Below, in pieces: positions 50,701-60,400 of a stretch of DNA of 64,000 bases. Numbering within the stretch: the first letter of the stretch is position 1; each line of letters opens with the position of its first letter. The stretch spans positions 372,001 to 436,000 of the forward strand of contig JAVTVJ010000979.1 in assembly GCA_034509425.1 (NCBI GenBank). Reading direction: 5' to 3'. Under the pieces are notes generated by a model, which was not told the DNA's origin, did no database searches, and saw only the letters and a list, made by a program, of their open reading frames with translations. The position numbers were made by a program, and so were the translations under genes. The stretch comes from Eopsaltria australis. Lineage: Eukaryota; Chordata; Aves; Passeriformes; Petroicidae.

Positions 50701-51166
50701 GAAGAAATTCCCAGAAACTGATGTAAAATAGCCTTGAGACTAATTCTGTTGACTCTTTGGACTCTTTACAGTATTTTGCACTTTTTTTTAAACTCTTGGT
50801 CTTTACAGTTAACAATCATCTTCTGGAAATCTTAATTATACCAAATAAAGCAATCCTTCTGCAATAATATTGTTTTAACAGAAGAAGCATACTTTTATTC
50901 TGATTCTGCTTTTCCTTCAATGAAAGGGTATCAGCTTTGTGTTAAGCCATATGCCTGTTCCAGCACTGAAATGGAAGTGAAATGTGTCTTGGTCCCTGCA
51001 TCCTGTCTCTATTACTGCAAAAGGTGAGAATGAATGAATTTCTAACCTGTTTCTGGATCCACTGAGAAATAAGGCTGTCCCTGGAGGATGCTGTACACCA
51101 CTTTGGCACTGTTCCCGTAGTTGGCATCATCAGCGTCCGTGGCTGTCACCTGAATAACAGATGTAC
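26214..51166 (-). CDS. CDH9: cadherin-9 (type II classical cadherin), 5'-partial gene, nine exons
   Basis: The coding sequence joins 51166-51047, 48817-48650, 44987-44800, 43548-43295, 41439-41303, 39921-39800, 29845-29728, 29646-29395 and 26701-26214, read in descending order. It gives 614 residues plus TGA with no internal stop. Type II cadherins are calcium-dependent homophilic adhesion proteins of the plasma membrane. They have five extracellular cadherin (EC) repeats, one membrane helix and a catenin-binding tail linked to actin. Here the frame covers most of EC2, EC3 to EC5, the membrane helix and the whole tail. The roughly 175 residues normally encoded upstream (signal, prodomain, EC1) are outside the window. 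I chose CDH9 over CDH6 and CDH10 because the tail segment [20 protein letters not shown] and the SDRD C-terminus are as I recall them for cadherin-9. CDH6 and CDH10 have a TPTA-type segment there and end in DKDS. Type II membership is certain; the paralogue call is strong but from memory. Confidence 0.87.
26702..29394 (-). other. CDH9: CDH9 last intron (phase 1), 2693 bp
   Basis: The donor is GTAGGT at 29394 and downward; the acceptor is TTTTAG ending at 26702. There is no internal gene. It contains a 13-bp perfect inverted repeat at 28219-28249. Confidence 0.9.
28219..28249. repeat. 13-bp perfect inverted repeat with 5-nt loop
   Basis: TTTAGTACAGATT at 28219-28231 is followed by the loop TGTTC and the exact reverse complement AATCTGTACTAAA at 28237-28249. 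It would fold as a hairpin in DNA or in the cadherin pre-mRNA. No known element was recognised around it. Confidence 0.9.
29395..29646 (-). CDS. CDH9: CDH9 252-bp exon: C-terminal EC5 and start of membrane helix
   Basis: This exon encodes residues 370-452, with shared codons at both ends (phase 1 in, phase 1 out). The acceptor is TTTGTTTCTAG and the donor GTAGGT. The sequence begins [14 protein letters not shown] and includes the EC5 strand [17 protein letters not shown]. The membrane-proximal [13 protein letters not shown] supplies the conserved extracellular cysteines of classical cadherins. [18 protein letters not shown] is the first part of the membrane helix, completed by the next exon. 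The length of 252 bp equals the family norm. The following GGTAGGTAG offers two overlapping GT donors; I chose the first because it keeps the frame and the standard length. Confidence 0.95.
29647..29727 (-). other. CDH9: CDH9 very short intron (81 bp, phase 1)
   Basis: It runs from donor GTAACT to acceptor TTTCTAG. It separates the 118-bp and 252-bp exons and is far shorter than every other intron of this gene in the window (1.25-10 kb). Confidence 0.93.
29728..29845 (-). CDS. CDH9: CDH9 118-bp exon: N-terminal half of EC5
   Basis: This exon encodes residues 330-368, entered in phase 0 after CTTTTCTTTATAG and leaving in phase 1 at donor GTAACT. The sequence starts [20 protein letters not shown], in which the DKD is a calcium-ligand motif typical of the start of a cadherin repeat. 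It continues [23 protein letters not shown] is a potential N-glycosylation sequon. The length of 118 bp is the family norm for this exon. Confidence 0.95.
32100..32560. promoter_or_regulatory. candidate conserved non-coding or enhancer-like block
   Basis: This is a complex, non-repetitive stretch dense in neural-type factor motifs: TAATTA cores at 32250-32255 and 32462-32467, an octamer-like ATGTGCAAAT at 32201-32210, and CAGGTG E-boxes at 32409-32414 and 32434-32439. Such motifs also occur by chance in AT-rich DNA, so this is only a candidate; conservation was not measured. Confidence 0.25.
33165..34154 (+). mobile_element. CR1 LINE, 5'-truncated, with broken ORF2 (reverse transcriptase) remnant
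   Basis: The 3' end carries the diagnostic octamer tail (atgattctatgattcta, ending 34154) after typical CR1 tail sequence. Upstream, translated pieces match the CR1 polymerase: [19 protein letters not shown] in one frame, then FADDTKLSG in another, running on to about 33813. FADD is the catalytic aspartate motif of the reverse transcriptase. A 14-bp insertion at 33257-33270 breaks the frame just before FADD, so the enzyme is dead. The first lines also contain a 37-bp-period direct repeat of TTTAATATCTTTATCAA (about 33166 and 33203). It is inserted antisense to the cadherin gene in its longest intron. Confidence 0.93.
38804..38821. repeat. 7-bp perfect hairpin
   Basis: CCAGCCA, loop gctt, TGGCTGG. 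It is a short inverted repeat in the long cadherin intron, possibly due to chance. Confidence 0.7.
39800..39921 (-). CDS. CDH9: CDH9 122-bp exon: EC4/EC5 junction
   Basis: This exon encodes residues 290-329. The acceptor is TTTTTTTGCAG, entered in phase 1 and completing Asn; it leaves in phase 0 at CAG|GTAAAC. The sequence reads [14 protein letters not shown], then [10 protein letters not shown], the calcium-binding inter-repeat linker between EC4 and EC5. It continues [16 protein letters not shown], the first strand of EC5. The canonical DxNDN linker is here DINDH, as usual for this linker in type II cadherins. The length of 122 bp is the family norm. Confidence 0.95.
39922..41302 (-). other. 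CDH9: CDH9 intron (phase 1, 1381 bp)
   Basis: It runs from donor GTAAGT to acceptor TTTGCAG. It contains an AC-rich simple patch at about 40315-40375 and no recognised element. Confidence 0.85.
41303..41439 (-). CDS. CDH9: CDH9 137-bp exon: EC4 core
   Basis: This exon encodes residues 244-288. It was too fragmented to show up as a long open frame and was found by reading between its neighbours. It enters in phase 2 (the first base completes Lys) after ATCTTGACAG and leaves in phase 1 at ATCA|GTAAGT, a consensus donor. The sequence reads [20 protein letters not shown], then [19 protein letters not shown], then VIATEI. LDREE is the calcium-binding motif of the cadherin fold. NGS and NIT are potential N-glycosylation sites. 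The length of 137 bp is the family norm. The acceptor has a weak pyrimidine tract. Confidence 0.94.
41440..43294 (-). other. CDH9: CDH9 intron (phase 2, 1855 bp) hosting a solo LTR
   Basis: It runs from donor GTAAGC to acceptor TTGACAG. Nearly a third of it is the plus-strand solo LTR at 42410-42981. Confidence 0.9.
42410..42981 (+). mobile_element. solo LTR with 5-bp target-site duplication (LTR C)
   Basis: It starts TGCATTGGGTC and ends in a GGGGTCAACCCACAAAA-like terminus. The flanking ACATG at 42405-42409 is repeated exactly at 42982-42986, a 5-bp target-site duplication that fixes both ends. A CCATATGACATCA segment shared with LTR E and an AATAAA at 42855-42860 mark the U3 and R regions. 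The length of 572 bp with no internal sequence makes it a solo LTR left by recombination. It sits antisense to the cadherin gene, about 0.3 kb from the splice acceptor side of the 254-bp exon and 1 kb from the 137-bp exon. Short frames on both strands inside it are not genes. Confidence 0.88.
43295..43548 (-). CDS. CDH9: CDH9 254-bp exon: end of EC3, EC3/EC4 linker, start of EC4
   Basis: This exon encodes residues 159-242. It is entered in phase 0 after TTTGCTCCTCAG and leaves in phase 2 at donor GTAAGC. It begins [18 protein letters not shown], with the LDFEN calcium motif of EC3. Then come [20 protein letters not shown] and [16 protein letters not shown], the EC3/EC4 linker with DIDEPP. It closes with [19 protein letters not shown] and PDIAKNAIK, opening EC4. 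The length of 254 bp is exactly the family norm. No residues are missing or frame-broken. Confidence 0.96.
43549..44799 (-). other. CDH9: CDH9 intron (phase 0, 1251 bp)
   Basis: It runs from donor GTTTAT to acceptor CTCCTCAG. It contains an AT-rich patch at 44080-44180 with a 12-bp palindrome TATAGATCTATA at 44160-44171. Nothing else was recognised. Confidence 0.85.
44800..44987 (-). CDS. CDH9: CDH9 188-bp exon: EC3 N-terminal half
   Basis: This exon encodes residues 97-158. It is entered in phase 1 (completing Ser) after TTGCTCTTCCAG and leaves in phase 0. It reads [20 protein letters not shown], then [17 protein letters not shown], then [19 protein letters not shown], then [14 protein letters not shown] is the calcium-binding DxD region, and the downstream DxxT(Q)EG turn is typical of cadherin repeats. 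The length of 188 bp is the family norm. The donor, AAG|GTTTAT, departs from consensus at +3 to +5 but is the only one that gives the standard length and frame. Confidence 0.95.
44988..48649 (-). other. CDH9: CDH9 intron (phase 1, 3662 bp)
   Basis: It runs from donor GTATGG to acceptor TCTTCCAG. No repeat or gene was recognised. The part at about 47880-48080 is complex, non-repetitive sequence that could be conserved, but this was not tested. Confidence 0.8.
48650..48817 (-). CDS. CDH9: CDH9 168-bp exon: end of EC2 and EC2/EC3 linker
   Basis: This exon encodes residues 41-95 with shared Gly and Ser codons (phase 1 in, phase 1 out). The acceptor ends CTCCTTCAAG, and the donor is CAGA|GTATGG. 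It reads [20 protein letters not shown], then [20 protein letters not shown], then [15 protein letters not shown]. Met-Ser-Arg-Glu-Asn occupies the calcium-binding LDRE-like position, and DVNDNPP is the canonical linker to EC3. NIT is a potential glycosylation site. The length of 168 bp is the family norm. A run of 16 T occupies part of its polypyrimidine tract. Confidence 0.96.
48829..48844. repeat. 16-base homopolymer inside a splice acceptor
   Basis: There are sixteen A on the plus strand, that is T16 on the cadherin strand, 12-27 nt upstream of the 168-bp exon. It serves as the main polypyrimidine tract, followed by ACTCCTTCAAG. Confidence 0.9.
48845..51046 (-). other. CDH9: CDH9 intron (phase 1), remainder
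   Basis: The intron runs from donor GTTAGA at 51046 to the acceptor at 48818 (2229 bp in all). It includes a long T tract near 50411-50431 and a complex, repeat-free block at about 49130-49370. No other gene was seen. Confidence 0.8.
51047..51166 (-). CDS. CDH9: CDH9 120-bp exon: EC2 (first coding exon in the window)
   Basis: This exon encodes residues 1-39 of the partial protein, with phase 1 at both ends. The acceptor is CCCATTTAG and the donor ACAG|GTTAGA. It reads [20 protein letters not shown], then [30 protein letters not shown] is the calcium-binding loop of EC2, and YFSVDPETG is the conserved strand before the next exon. The length of 120 bp is the family norm. The preceding exon, which should carry EC1 with its conserved tryptophans and an LDREE motif, was looked for up to 64000 and not found. 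Confidence 0.95.
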
Positions 51167-53839
51167 CTAAATGGGTACCAAGCAAAGAATCAGCAGATTT
51201 TAGGTAGGCATCTACTTCTGTAAGCCACATACAGTTGTTGCAGTATTGAATTCAGTAAAAATCCAAGCAACATCCACTGAACAAATCCAGATATTCTACC
51301 CAAGAGACAGTAGAATAAAATCTCATCTTCCTCGTGACTGGACCTAAAATAATTATCACTTAAGATTCATGTTTCAGTTTAACAAGATAAATACACAGGG
51401 ACAGACACATCTTTGAAACCCAATGCAGCATTAGGTTTTTTGGTGCTCAAGCAGATTTGAAGATTGTTCTCTGGTAATAACATGACCTCAGCTGAAACTG
51501 TTCATTTAAATATTTGGCTTAATTAATAAATAAACCTAAAGCAAATTTCCACATACTAATTTTCTGCTTAGATGACAAATTCCAAATGTCTGAATTCTTA
51601 CTGAATAAAACATTTTCTCTCATCCTAAACTGATTTTTGAGGTTCTCTTAAAAATAGATTGGTTTTGTAATAAGAAATTCTATTTGTGGGGTTTTATTTG
51701 TTTTTCCTCTCTTGGTCAAAGTTATCTACCTATTTGGTAAATAAAGGACATTAAATGCTACTGACGCTTATTCAGCATTCACTTATTTTGTGTGACAATA
51801 TTTTACCCTTGTCCTGTGATCATAAAGAAGACAATATTGATTTTACAGGATTATGAGCACTCTAAGCCAATACATTTGGTGTAGTTTATGGGTTAGAAGC
51901 AAATGAAAGCTTCTGTAAAGACTTTCTTATAAGATATAAAAGCACAAAGATGTCCTTCACTAGCTTTTCTTTCTTAGATCTTTTCAAGATGCCAGAATGT
52001 ATTTTGCTCACACAATCTAAAGGTGACAAATGTCTAGATAGATGCAGGCAGTCCAATAGCTAGAGGTGTAAAGGTGCTTAACTCCTTGCCAGGAGAAAAA
52101 GGTTGACTGGAAAGATGCTCTTTACCCTATATTTGGCCAATATTTTGTTGGCTTGCTTGGGTTTTTGTATCTCACTTTCTTTGAAAGAAGAAGATCTAGT
52201 GAGCACTGTCCACTTAATTGATACCATTCCTCATCCTTCTTTTTCTATACCTTCAGTCTCTCTAGATTGAAGTACTCCCAGATAACTTGCAGGTAAATGT
52301 CTGTCTTGACAATAAGTTTACAAGACCCTCGTTTACCTGTGATTAATGGCATTGAAGTGAATAATTTCTACTGTTGCTTTTCAGCATATCCCAGGGATTG
52401 GGAAAAGTAGAAATCCAGAGTAATCAAAACAGGTCTGTGAGAGTACATTATTATCAGGTACTGTTAGATGCAACATTTTTCATAGTGTGTAATACATCTT
52501 TACAAATGATAGTTTTACCTACACAACAATTCCCAATATTTCAGGTTATCTGAAGACCATGTCAAGAGAGGATGAATACATCTTTCTCTGCAATGAATCA
52601 GCAGAAAAAAAGTTGTAAAAATCCTTTGTCACAAATCATGAAACTCTGAAGAGGATTTTTGCCATCATATATCTGTATTACTTTTTGCCTGGTTAAACAG
52701 CCAGAGGTCATCAACAGCCAAGCTGAGCTGTAAAGATTATCCCAAAAAAAGTGAATATTTAAGCACATTTTAATCAGTAACTGTCCAGCAGAACTGCTCA
52801 TATGGACAAAAATTCAAGACACCTCTTGGAGAACAGTAAAGTTCCATTAGTCAGAAAAACAAGTAAACTAAATCCCCTGCCTACTCAAGACAAATGAGAA
52901 ATAAGAGTCAATTTTCCTTTGCCAGTCTATAAAAAAAATCAAGATAATCAGGTGAATCATATGCTTATACTGTGCGATATTATAGCATCTATAAGTTGAG
53001 AATCAAGAATAATTTAGCTATCCATCCCAAAAACCCAGCCCAAAATACCTTAATCAAAAAAAGTTTTTGCTGTGGCCTCCTGATCTAGGCACTGTCATGG
53101 GACTGACACAGAAGTTTGAGTATGGTTATAGCAACTGAATGCACATTATTGTTCTTTCTTTCTTTTCCTAGTGTACTGTTTTGCTGAAGAGAAAAAATGC
53201 TGAATTTGTTTTGAGCTTTTTTTTTATTAAACAGTTATTACAGAGCTTAGGGCAGTCTTTGGGAGACTTCTGTGCTTGTCTTGTTGGAATGTCTGTCTTT
53301 GTATCCTGAGGCTCAAGTGCCATATAACAATGGTTGCTGAGGAGAGCACAGATGTAACCCTACATAAACTTTTCATGTGGTGAAAAGATAGTATTACAAA
53401 GCGCCTTCTTTCTGTTAAACAAATAGTACAACTGTGAAAAATTATTAACAAGAGTATAGCCTCAAAAAATTCAATGTCAGCAGGCAAGTTAACTCTCTTC
53501 TTTGCCAGCAGTCTGCCATGTCATAAAGAAGGATGCTCACAAATCATAGACAGTACTTGTGCAACTTTCTTTCATAAGATAAGAAACTTCTATTAGCTTT
53601 TTGGGTCAGAAAATGACAGTGAAATAAAGGCAATAAAAAAAAAAAGGAACTCAACATTAATTATGGAATAATTGGTAAAGAAGCAAAATTTTTAATCAAA
53701 GAAAAGTAGGCCTTATCTTTATTCCACTTGAATGGTAGCCACAGTGTGATCTTACCACATCAGGAGAAATCAACTTTATTTAAAGTACAAATAGGCTATC
53801 TGGATGAATACAGCAGAAGTGAATGAAGGAAGTACAGTC

Positions 53840-54105
53840 TGGGAAGAACAGGGGGTGTGGGAAGCTATTTTAGTGTTCACTTTTGTTTCTCACCATCCAA
53901 CTCTATCCTTAATGTGCAATAAATTAAATTAATTTTTCAAGTGAAGTCTGTTTTCACCCTCATGGTAATTGATAAGCAATCACTTACTATTTATTTCAAC
54001 CCATGAGCTTTTCCATTTTCTTTTCTCTCCCAGTTTTGTTGGGGAAGAGGAGCGAGAGAGCAGCTGGGCAGGCTTCTGGCAGCCAGCCATGATCAAACTT
54101 GCCAC
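53840..54105 (+). mobile_element. 3' end of an LTR, same family as LTR A (LTR D)
   Basis: It is collinear with the last 260 bases of LTR A: an AATAAA at 53918-53923, then a 'gtctgttttcaccctcatgg' segment, a pyrimidine-rich ctctcccag segment, and an ending near ttgccaca at 54105. The 5' part is absent. It is oriented antisense to the cadherin gene. The similarity was judged by eye. Confidence 0.65.
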
Positions 54106-54282
54106 AGAGCAAATTGATTCATGAAGGATGACCCAGAAAATGTGAGAATAACTACAGCAGCAATCTAAGTAGTGATAACGTCACTCTTCTGCAAAGCAAA
54201 GTCCACTTCAACCCAATCCAATCCAGAAAGTCTAGTCCATCTTAGGATGGTAACCAAATCTCAGAGTTCTCAAGAGGTATGT

Positions 54283-54416
54283 CTTCTTTCCCTTTCCTTT
54301 TCCTTTTCCTTTTCCTTTTCCTTTTCCTTTTCCTTTTCCTTTTCCTTCTCCTTTTCCTTCTCCTTTCCCTTTCTCTTTCCCCTTCCCTTTCCCTTTCCTC
54401 CTCTCTTTCTCTTTGT
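54283..54416 (+). repeat. polypyrimidine hexamer microsatellite (CCTTTT)n
   Basis: A pure CCTTTT array at about 54296-54346 is flanked by degenerate C/T-only sequence to about 54416. On the cadherin strand it is a polypurine GAAAAG repeat. The Phe/Leu/Ser-rich and Lys/Gly-rich frames it creates on the two strands are artefacts. Confidence 0.95.
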
Positions 54417-57400
54417 CTTGAGTATGGAAACCTAAGCACTTTGATAACATATCTGTTCTTTGATGTATGGAATCCTAACAAAGGGGCAGTAAAATGCAGA
54501 AGGTAAATTTTGAAGGTAACCTGAGAGAAGACAAATATGTACTAAATTTGTGTAAGTAGTGCTTCTGTGTTTGTTTGTGTGTGCATAAATATTCATGTAA
54601 GTGCATGTAAAAATGTAGAATCCAAAAAGGAAGTCTATTAGAGTTAGAGTGAGCATAACTTCATATCTAGGAAGTGTCAGAATTAAGTGTCATAAAACAG
54701 ATTACAAGAACTCATGAAGAGTGACACACAAATTTGAAAAAAAAAAAACCCACAATATTTGAAATAATAATGCTCTTACAAATTTTTTTTAAAATGTTTT
54801 CAATTCCTTTGTTCTATTTAGTGTTTGAAAGAGTCCCTCTGGTATAATTAGGTCCCCCAGCGTGACACCAGAGTCCATTGCAAAACTGAAGTAAATAGCT
54901 TGAAAAGGATTGTTGCAGTACGAAAGAAGTCTTCCCTTAGATGAGATAGGCACATATTTTGCTAGCTTTGCATGTGAAGTCATGCTGTTCAGCATGCAAC
55001 TCTTGTTCCTACTTGGCTCCTTTGGCTGACATGAATTACAACAGCTTCTGCCAGTCAGAAGAGTATATCTGCATCTACTGGAAAATTTTAGTTTCACTGA
55101 TAACTTGTTCTGTAACCTTCATTTTAAACAGTGTTCTCCATCTTGAGAGAAGAAAATGAGCAGATTATGTTGTTAGTAATGTGTGCTTCAAGATTCTACC
55201 ATGAATGTTGGATAAAAAAAATGACAGTGATTTAAATATCATTCAGAACCATGTCCTTTTTTTTTTAAAGGGAAATCTGTAACTTCAAAATACATTTTGA
55301 TTCTGACATTTTTTATAAAAGCAATATTTCAGAACAATTCAAAATTCTGATTTTAAGAAAAAATAAGAAAGTTTGGGCTTTGGACTTCCAGTATAAAGTA
55401 TTCAAAAAGTGGTTTGAAATAAAACAATCTGAAAATGCTGAAACAGGATATTTTTTACATTATGAGACAGCTTCATTTCTATTTTTTTTCAAGTCAACTT
55501 CTGTGAAAATTGGCAATTATTGAAAAGTTCTGACTTTTACAGAGGAGTTTTGTCTGTGTATGTGCAGAAAGTCTGTTTCATTTTCAGAAATAGAAGACCA
55601 GCTGGGGTAAGTGGAGAGGCAGGAAGGACTTTATCTCCCTAAAGGAGAAGCTCTTATGCTTGCTTCCTGTTTTCAAGCACAATGGCAATCTGCTGTTTGT
55701 CAAGTTTATCTACAGAGGGAAGATTTTAGAAGAGGCTTACTTTTACAAGCAAAAAATATTTGGACGAGCTCTGGAAAACCTCTGGAAGCAAAACTGGGAA
55801 TTTTGTATGTCTAGAAGCCTAAAGAAGTTGAATGGACACGTAGTTTGGTCAGACAACATCGCTCCAAGGATTATGCAGATGTACGCTGGAGATACCCCAG
55901 CTGAAAACATGAGTGACATTTCAAGTGAGCTACAGAAATTTTGAGAGGTTTTAAACCACTTTGAGAGCAGGTTATTCTCTCTGGATAGTAGCAATGAACT
56001 GGAGAAATGATGAAGTAGGAGCTCTGTGGCACTTCCCAAGCCTAAAACATTTAGGGTGGCATTGGGCTCACCACCAAGTATCTCATTACTACATCAGCTG
56101 GATGACATCACTTCTGACTACTTTGTATGTAAAGGACAGGACTAAATAAGGTTGAGATACAACTCTTATAATTTGATTGTCAGACAAATCTACCTAGAAA
56201 GCTGAAAGAATAGTGAAGCACAAAGTGATCTGTGCTCTGATGTACATGACCACAATTTAGTGGAACTTTCACTAGACCGGTCATCCTTTTATGCAGCAAG
56301 GGTCAGAAGGCTGGCAGCATGAAAGATTTCATAGAACAAAGGAAAAGAGCAAATAAAAGTGGAAGAGGAGTAAGTGTCAACAGGTAAATAAATACATGAT
56401 CCAAGGCAGAGGAAGAGTACATGGGCATGACTGAGAAAAAGAAAATAAGGACTGCTTAGAATAAGTAAGCAATCTGAGGAAACAGACTCAAAAAGCAATA
56501 ACATTAAAATGGAAAAGTGTAAAGGCCCTTAAAATGTAGCTCAGCTATATATGGAGAAGAAATTTTGTAAAAAGACAAAAGAGAAAAGGTAAAAAGATGG
56601 CATAAAAGAGGAGATGTAATAAATAATTTCTAAATTACATTTTACCAAGTTTAACAATTTTTATGAATCCATTGCATAGTTATGTGGTGAAGCTTAATTT
56701 CACTTGTAAACCTACTGTCTTATTTTTGTGCATCTTATCTCACAAGATTTTTGATTAAGAAGTCAGCTGATATACTAGCTACTGTACATAGGTACTGTGC
56801 CTTTGTTTTTCGATGTCCACTGGCCTCAAATCCAGGAATCACAAACTTTGCACCACTGCAGTGTAGGTAAAGAGTCACTTCAATCCCTGCTAACGTGACT
56901 AAAAGTAATTTGTGAGAGACTTAAGAAAATCAAGCTAGGCTGCCTACTGTAGCATTAATTTCCCTCAGAACTACTTTTTCCTCTCCATTTCAGTCCGTAT
57001 CAGTTAAAAACAGATGGACCAAACCACTCATTTCAGAAATACGAGATGCTATTTTTGCACAGCTTTACTTCAGAAACAGTACTTTATATTTTGTGAACAA
57101 AACGAGGAAACAATGCTCATAATTTCTTGTGTGTGTTGCTTTTGGATGGTTTGGGGCTTTGTTTACTGCATCCTTTCTATGACAAAAAGAAACCCTATTT
57201 TAGATTGTGTTATGAGAGTTTGCATCAGAGCAGGAACCAAGCGCTAATGGCTGTCTCACCACACAGAGAGATGCAATGTGACTGAACTGCTCTGTCTGAA
57301 ATCTGCCTGCATTTGCCAGGGAATACAATGCAAACACCGTCATAACATAATGTCAGAAATGGAACTAGAAAAGAATGGCTAAAGCTGAACAAAGCCTCCA

Positions 57401-60400
57401 GCCCTCACCCTCCCGCTGTTCGATACCTTGATACAGTAACTTTAGTTTTCCTTTGGCAGTAATTGTAACTGTGAGGTGCACTGCCTGAGAATTTGAAAAG
57501 CATTGTGGTTGCAGTAACAAATGGGAAACAGTAAAAAGAATGAGGAATAGTTTGAAGGACTGGTGAGTGAACAGCTCTGTGTAAGTTTATTCTTTTGTGA
57601 AGCTCCTTTTTCCCCCTCTTACCACAAAGTCACTTCTGAAATAGTTATACTGGTGCAATCAAATGGCAGAGACAAAACACAGGAAAGAGTAGTCAGAGTC
57701 TTTCAAGTGTTAACATTGATTAGCTTTTGCATTTCGTTTTCTAGTGACTAAAGAGGTACGGTGTAAAGTGATCTGCCATCCTTAATAAATGAACTGCAGC
57801 TTAGAAATCTTCTTCATTTGGTTTAATATGCTGTACATCTTTGCAATTAGAAAACTGTAGATTTTTGTAAAGAAAACTGTCTTTTTTTCAGATGGAAGTG
57901 TCTGCAGTCTATGTTTAAAAAGATACTAAACTCCAATTAAAATAATTAATCACAGAATTATGCTCAACATTTCAATTAAAAATAATGATGAAAGTAACCG
58001 GTAATATGTTTTTGGGTCTGAAGCTGCTGAATGTATGGGGGAGATTGTTCCATCTAGACATAGTTGCTAATGAAATTGACACGTTGAAGGAGCCACAAGT
58101 AGTGTAATATGGCCATAAATTACCTTGGTTACCCCTAATCTGCCCACAGGGTATGTGGAAATAGGCCACCTGTATGGACTGGCAGCTGCCCTCCATGACA
58201 GGTCAATCACAACAACTCCACTGCTTGTTTTCTTCTTAAAGATGAGAGTAGGTGATTTTCACCCTTTCCCCCATCTTATTTCCTGGAATACTCCAAAAGA
58301 GAGAACTTTCAGCTGTTTTTATGATTAAACATAGAAAAAGTTTGACCCTCTTGATCCTACTGGGAGAAGCAGTAGTTCATAAGGGCTGCAGCATGCTTAT
58401 CTCTTGGTTACAAATCCCTACTCCTAGACAACAGTTTCAAAGAAGGCTTTAGTTTTATTTATAGCTTTAAAATCATAAAATGATGCATTGATCACAGAAA
58501 GGTTATTTTTTGGCTACTCTTATCTTCCTTTGTTCATGTAGTACAGCTTTAAGATGCTTTCTGCTTCGCCCTTTTCTTTTCTCAAAAGTAGTTACTTGTG
58601 GTCCTCCAAACAATTTCTAAAGTTCTCACTTAGAAGAAAAAGAGCAAGCTTTAAAGAAACAGTTTCCAAATTTTGAGTTCTGATGTACTGTTGTGTATTT
58701 TGCAATGCAACACCCACAGAGTTATGATTTTTTTTTTTTTTAATAAGGAGTAAGTCAACTTTCTGCACTTATTTTCCATTAACTTATTTTTTTTTTTGAG
58801 TTCAGTTGATGTACCTGTTTATGAGGTTTTGAATCTCTATCTATGAATGGGAACTAGCATCTTACTCTCATTTGCATCTTCAAAATTAGTCTGTAATACA
58901 AATTAATAGAAGTCTTTACAGAGTTTATACCTTTAGTCAGCTTTGCAAACAGATGCATTTTAAAACCATATATGAATCTCTATTATGACCATGAGGAAGT
59001 ACATAATTATTTTTATGATGATGGGCTGGCCTCATCTTTATTTTACTTGAGATCATTTTTGTTATCTGTTGGAACTCTTTATTGGGTAGTGATATAGTTT
59101 GTTTCTTTAAATATTAATACAGCTGTGGAAAATAGTAATTTCCATAAAAATGTAGTTAATGAAGTTCTTATGGCAGCTGTGAATTTACATTAGTTTATAA
59201 TATGTGATAAAATGTGAATATAATATGATGAAAATCTCTTGCTTCTGTCATGTTAAGATACTCTGGATGTTGTCTGTTAAAATAACAATGAAGACCTATA
59301 ATTTTGAGGAGAAATGGAGTCCAAAACAGAGCAAATTAATCAAATTCCAGGATTATCTCAATTATTTGCTTTTTGAAGATATTACTTACAGTACCTCTTT
59401 CACACAAAAGCAGAACACTTCCAGAGAGTGCATGTGTATATATAAGTAAGTACAGATGTAAGTATATATATGTGTGTGGGTGTATTGGTGTACATACATG
59501 TCTAGAATATTAAGTAGGGTCAATGAAGATATTTTTCTATTACTGTTTCTAGACATCTCATTTCTCTTCAAAAGTATTCAAGTGTCTTACATATAATGAG
59601 CAAAATGATTCAAAGGCAAAAGTGTTCTGCTAAAGAATGTTGAATTTTCAGTATCTGAAAATTTTCAGTTGTCTGCAAATCAATTAGAAATTCATTGCCT
59701 ATTTAATGCAAGACACAGTCACAGTAAATGATGTACATCTTGGGGATGATCTCATTTGGACAGATCTCACAGATTGGCATGTTTCTAGTTGAAAAAAATT
59801 AAAGGTGTTGACTGCAACTTACTTGCTTGGGAAATGCTCTTAAAAATGCCTGAGCCAATTTCAAAATGCTTAGACACTGTGGCGATTAGGACTCCGTGAA
59901 AATTAATTTGGCATATACATTTAAATAGTTTGTTTATCTTCCTCAGGTAGATACACATTCCTGATAGCCAAGGTGTATTTTAAAATTGTAGTCATGAAGT
60001 CAGTAAGTATCAGTCTTCTGGACCATGAAATACAAGATTATTTTTTAACCTTCCTCTTTCTTAAACTACCTCTATGAACTAAAGAGGTGGTTACCCTTTA
60101 GGTGTGGGGTATTTTTTTTCACGACTGTCACATATTTTGACTTTATGAGGAAATAAAGCTTTCATTTTTTTTACTGTGTACATAGCCTTATTTATCAAAG
60201 GCTATTTATCATTTGCCTTGGAGTAGAATGAAATAACTGTTATTGAGCTGGCTTTCTGACAGGAAGCTTTGATGAGAATTTGGGGTTTACTGGCAGTTAA
60301 AAGCAAGATATTCACACATGTACATACTTCAGAGGACATTAAGCTATATTCTATTGTTCTGGTTTGTTGGGGGGGTTTGTTTTTAATGAACAATTAAGTG

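Noticed and set aside
54172..54506. Phe/Ser- and Lys/Gly-repeat protein frames
   Set aside because: They are translations of the CCTTTT microsatellite on the two strands.
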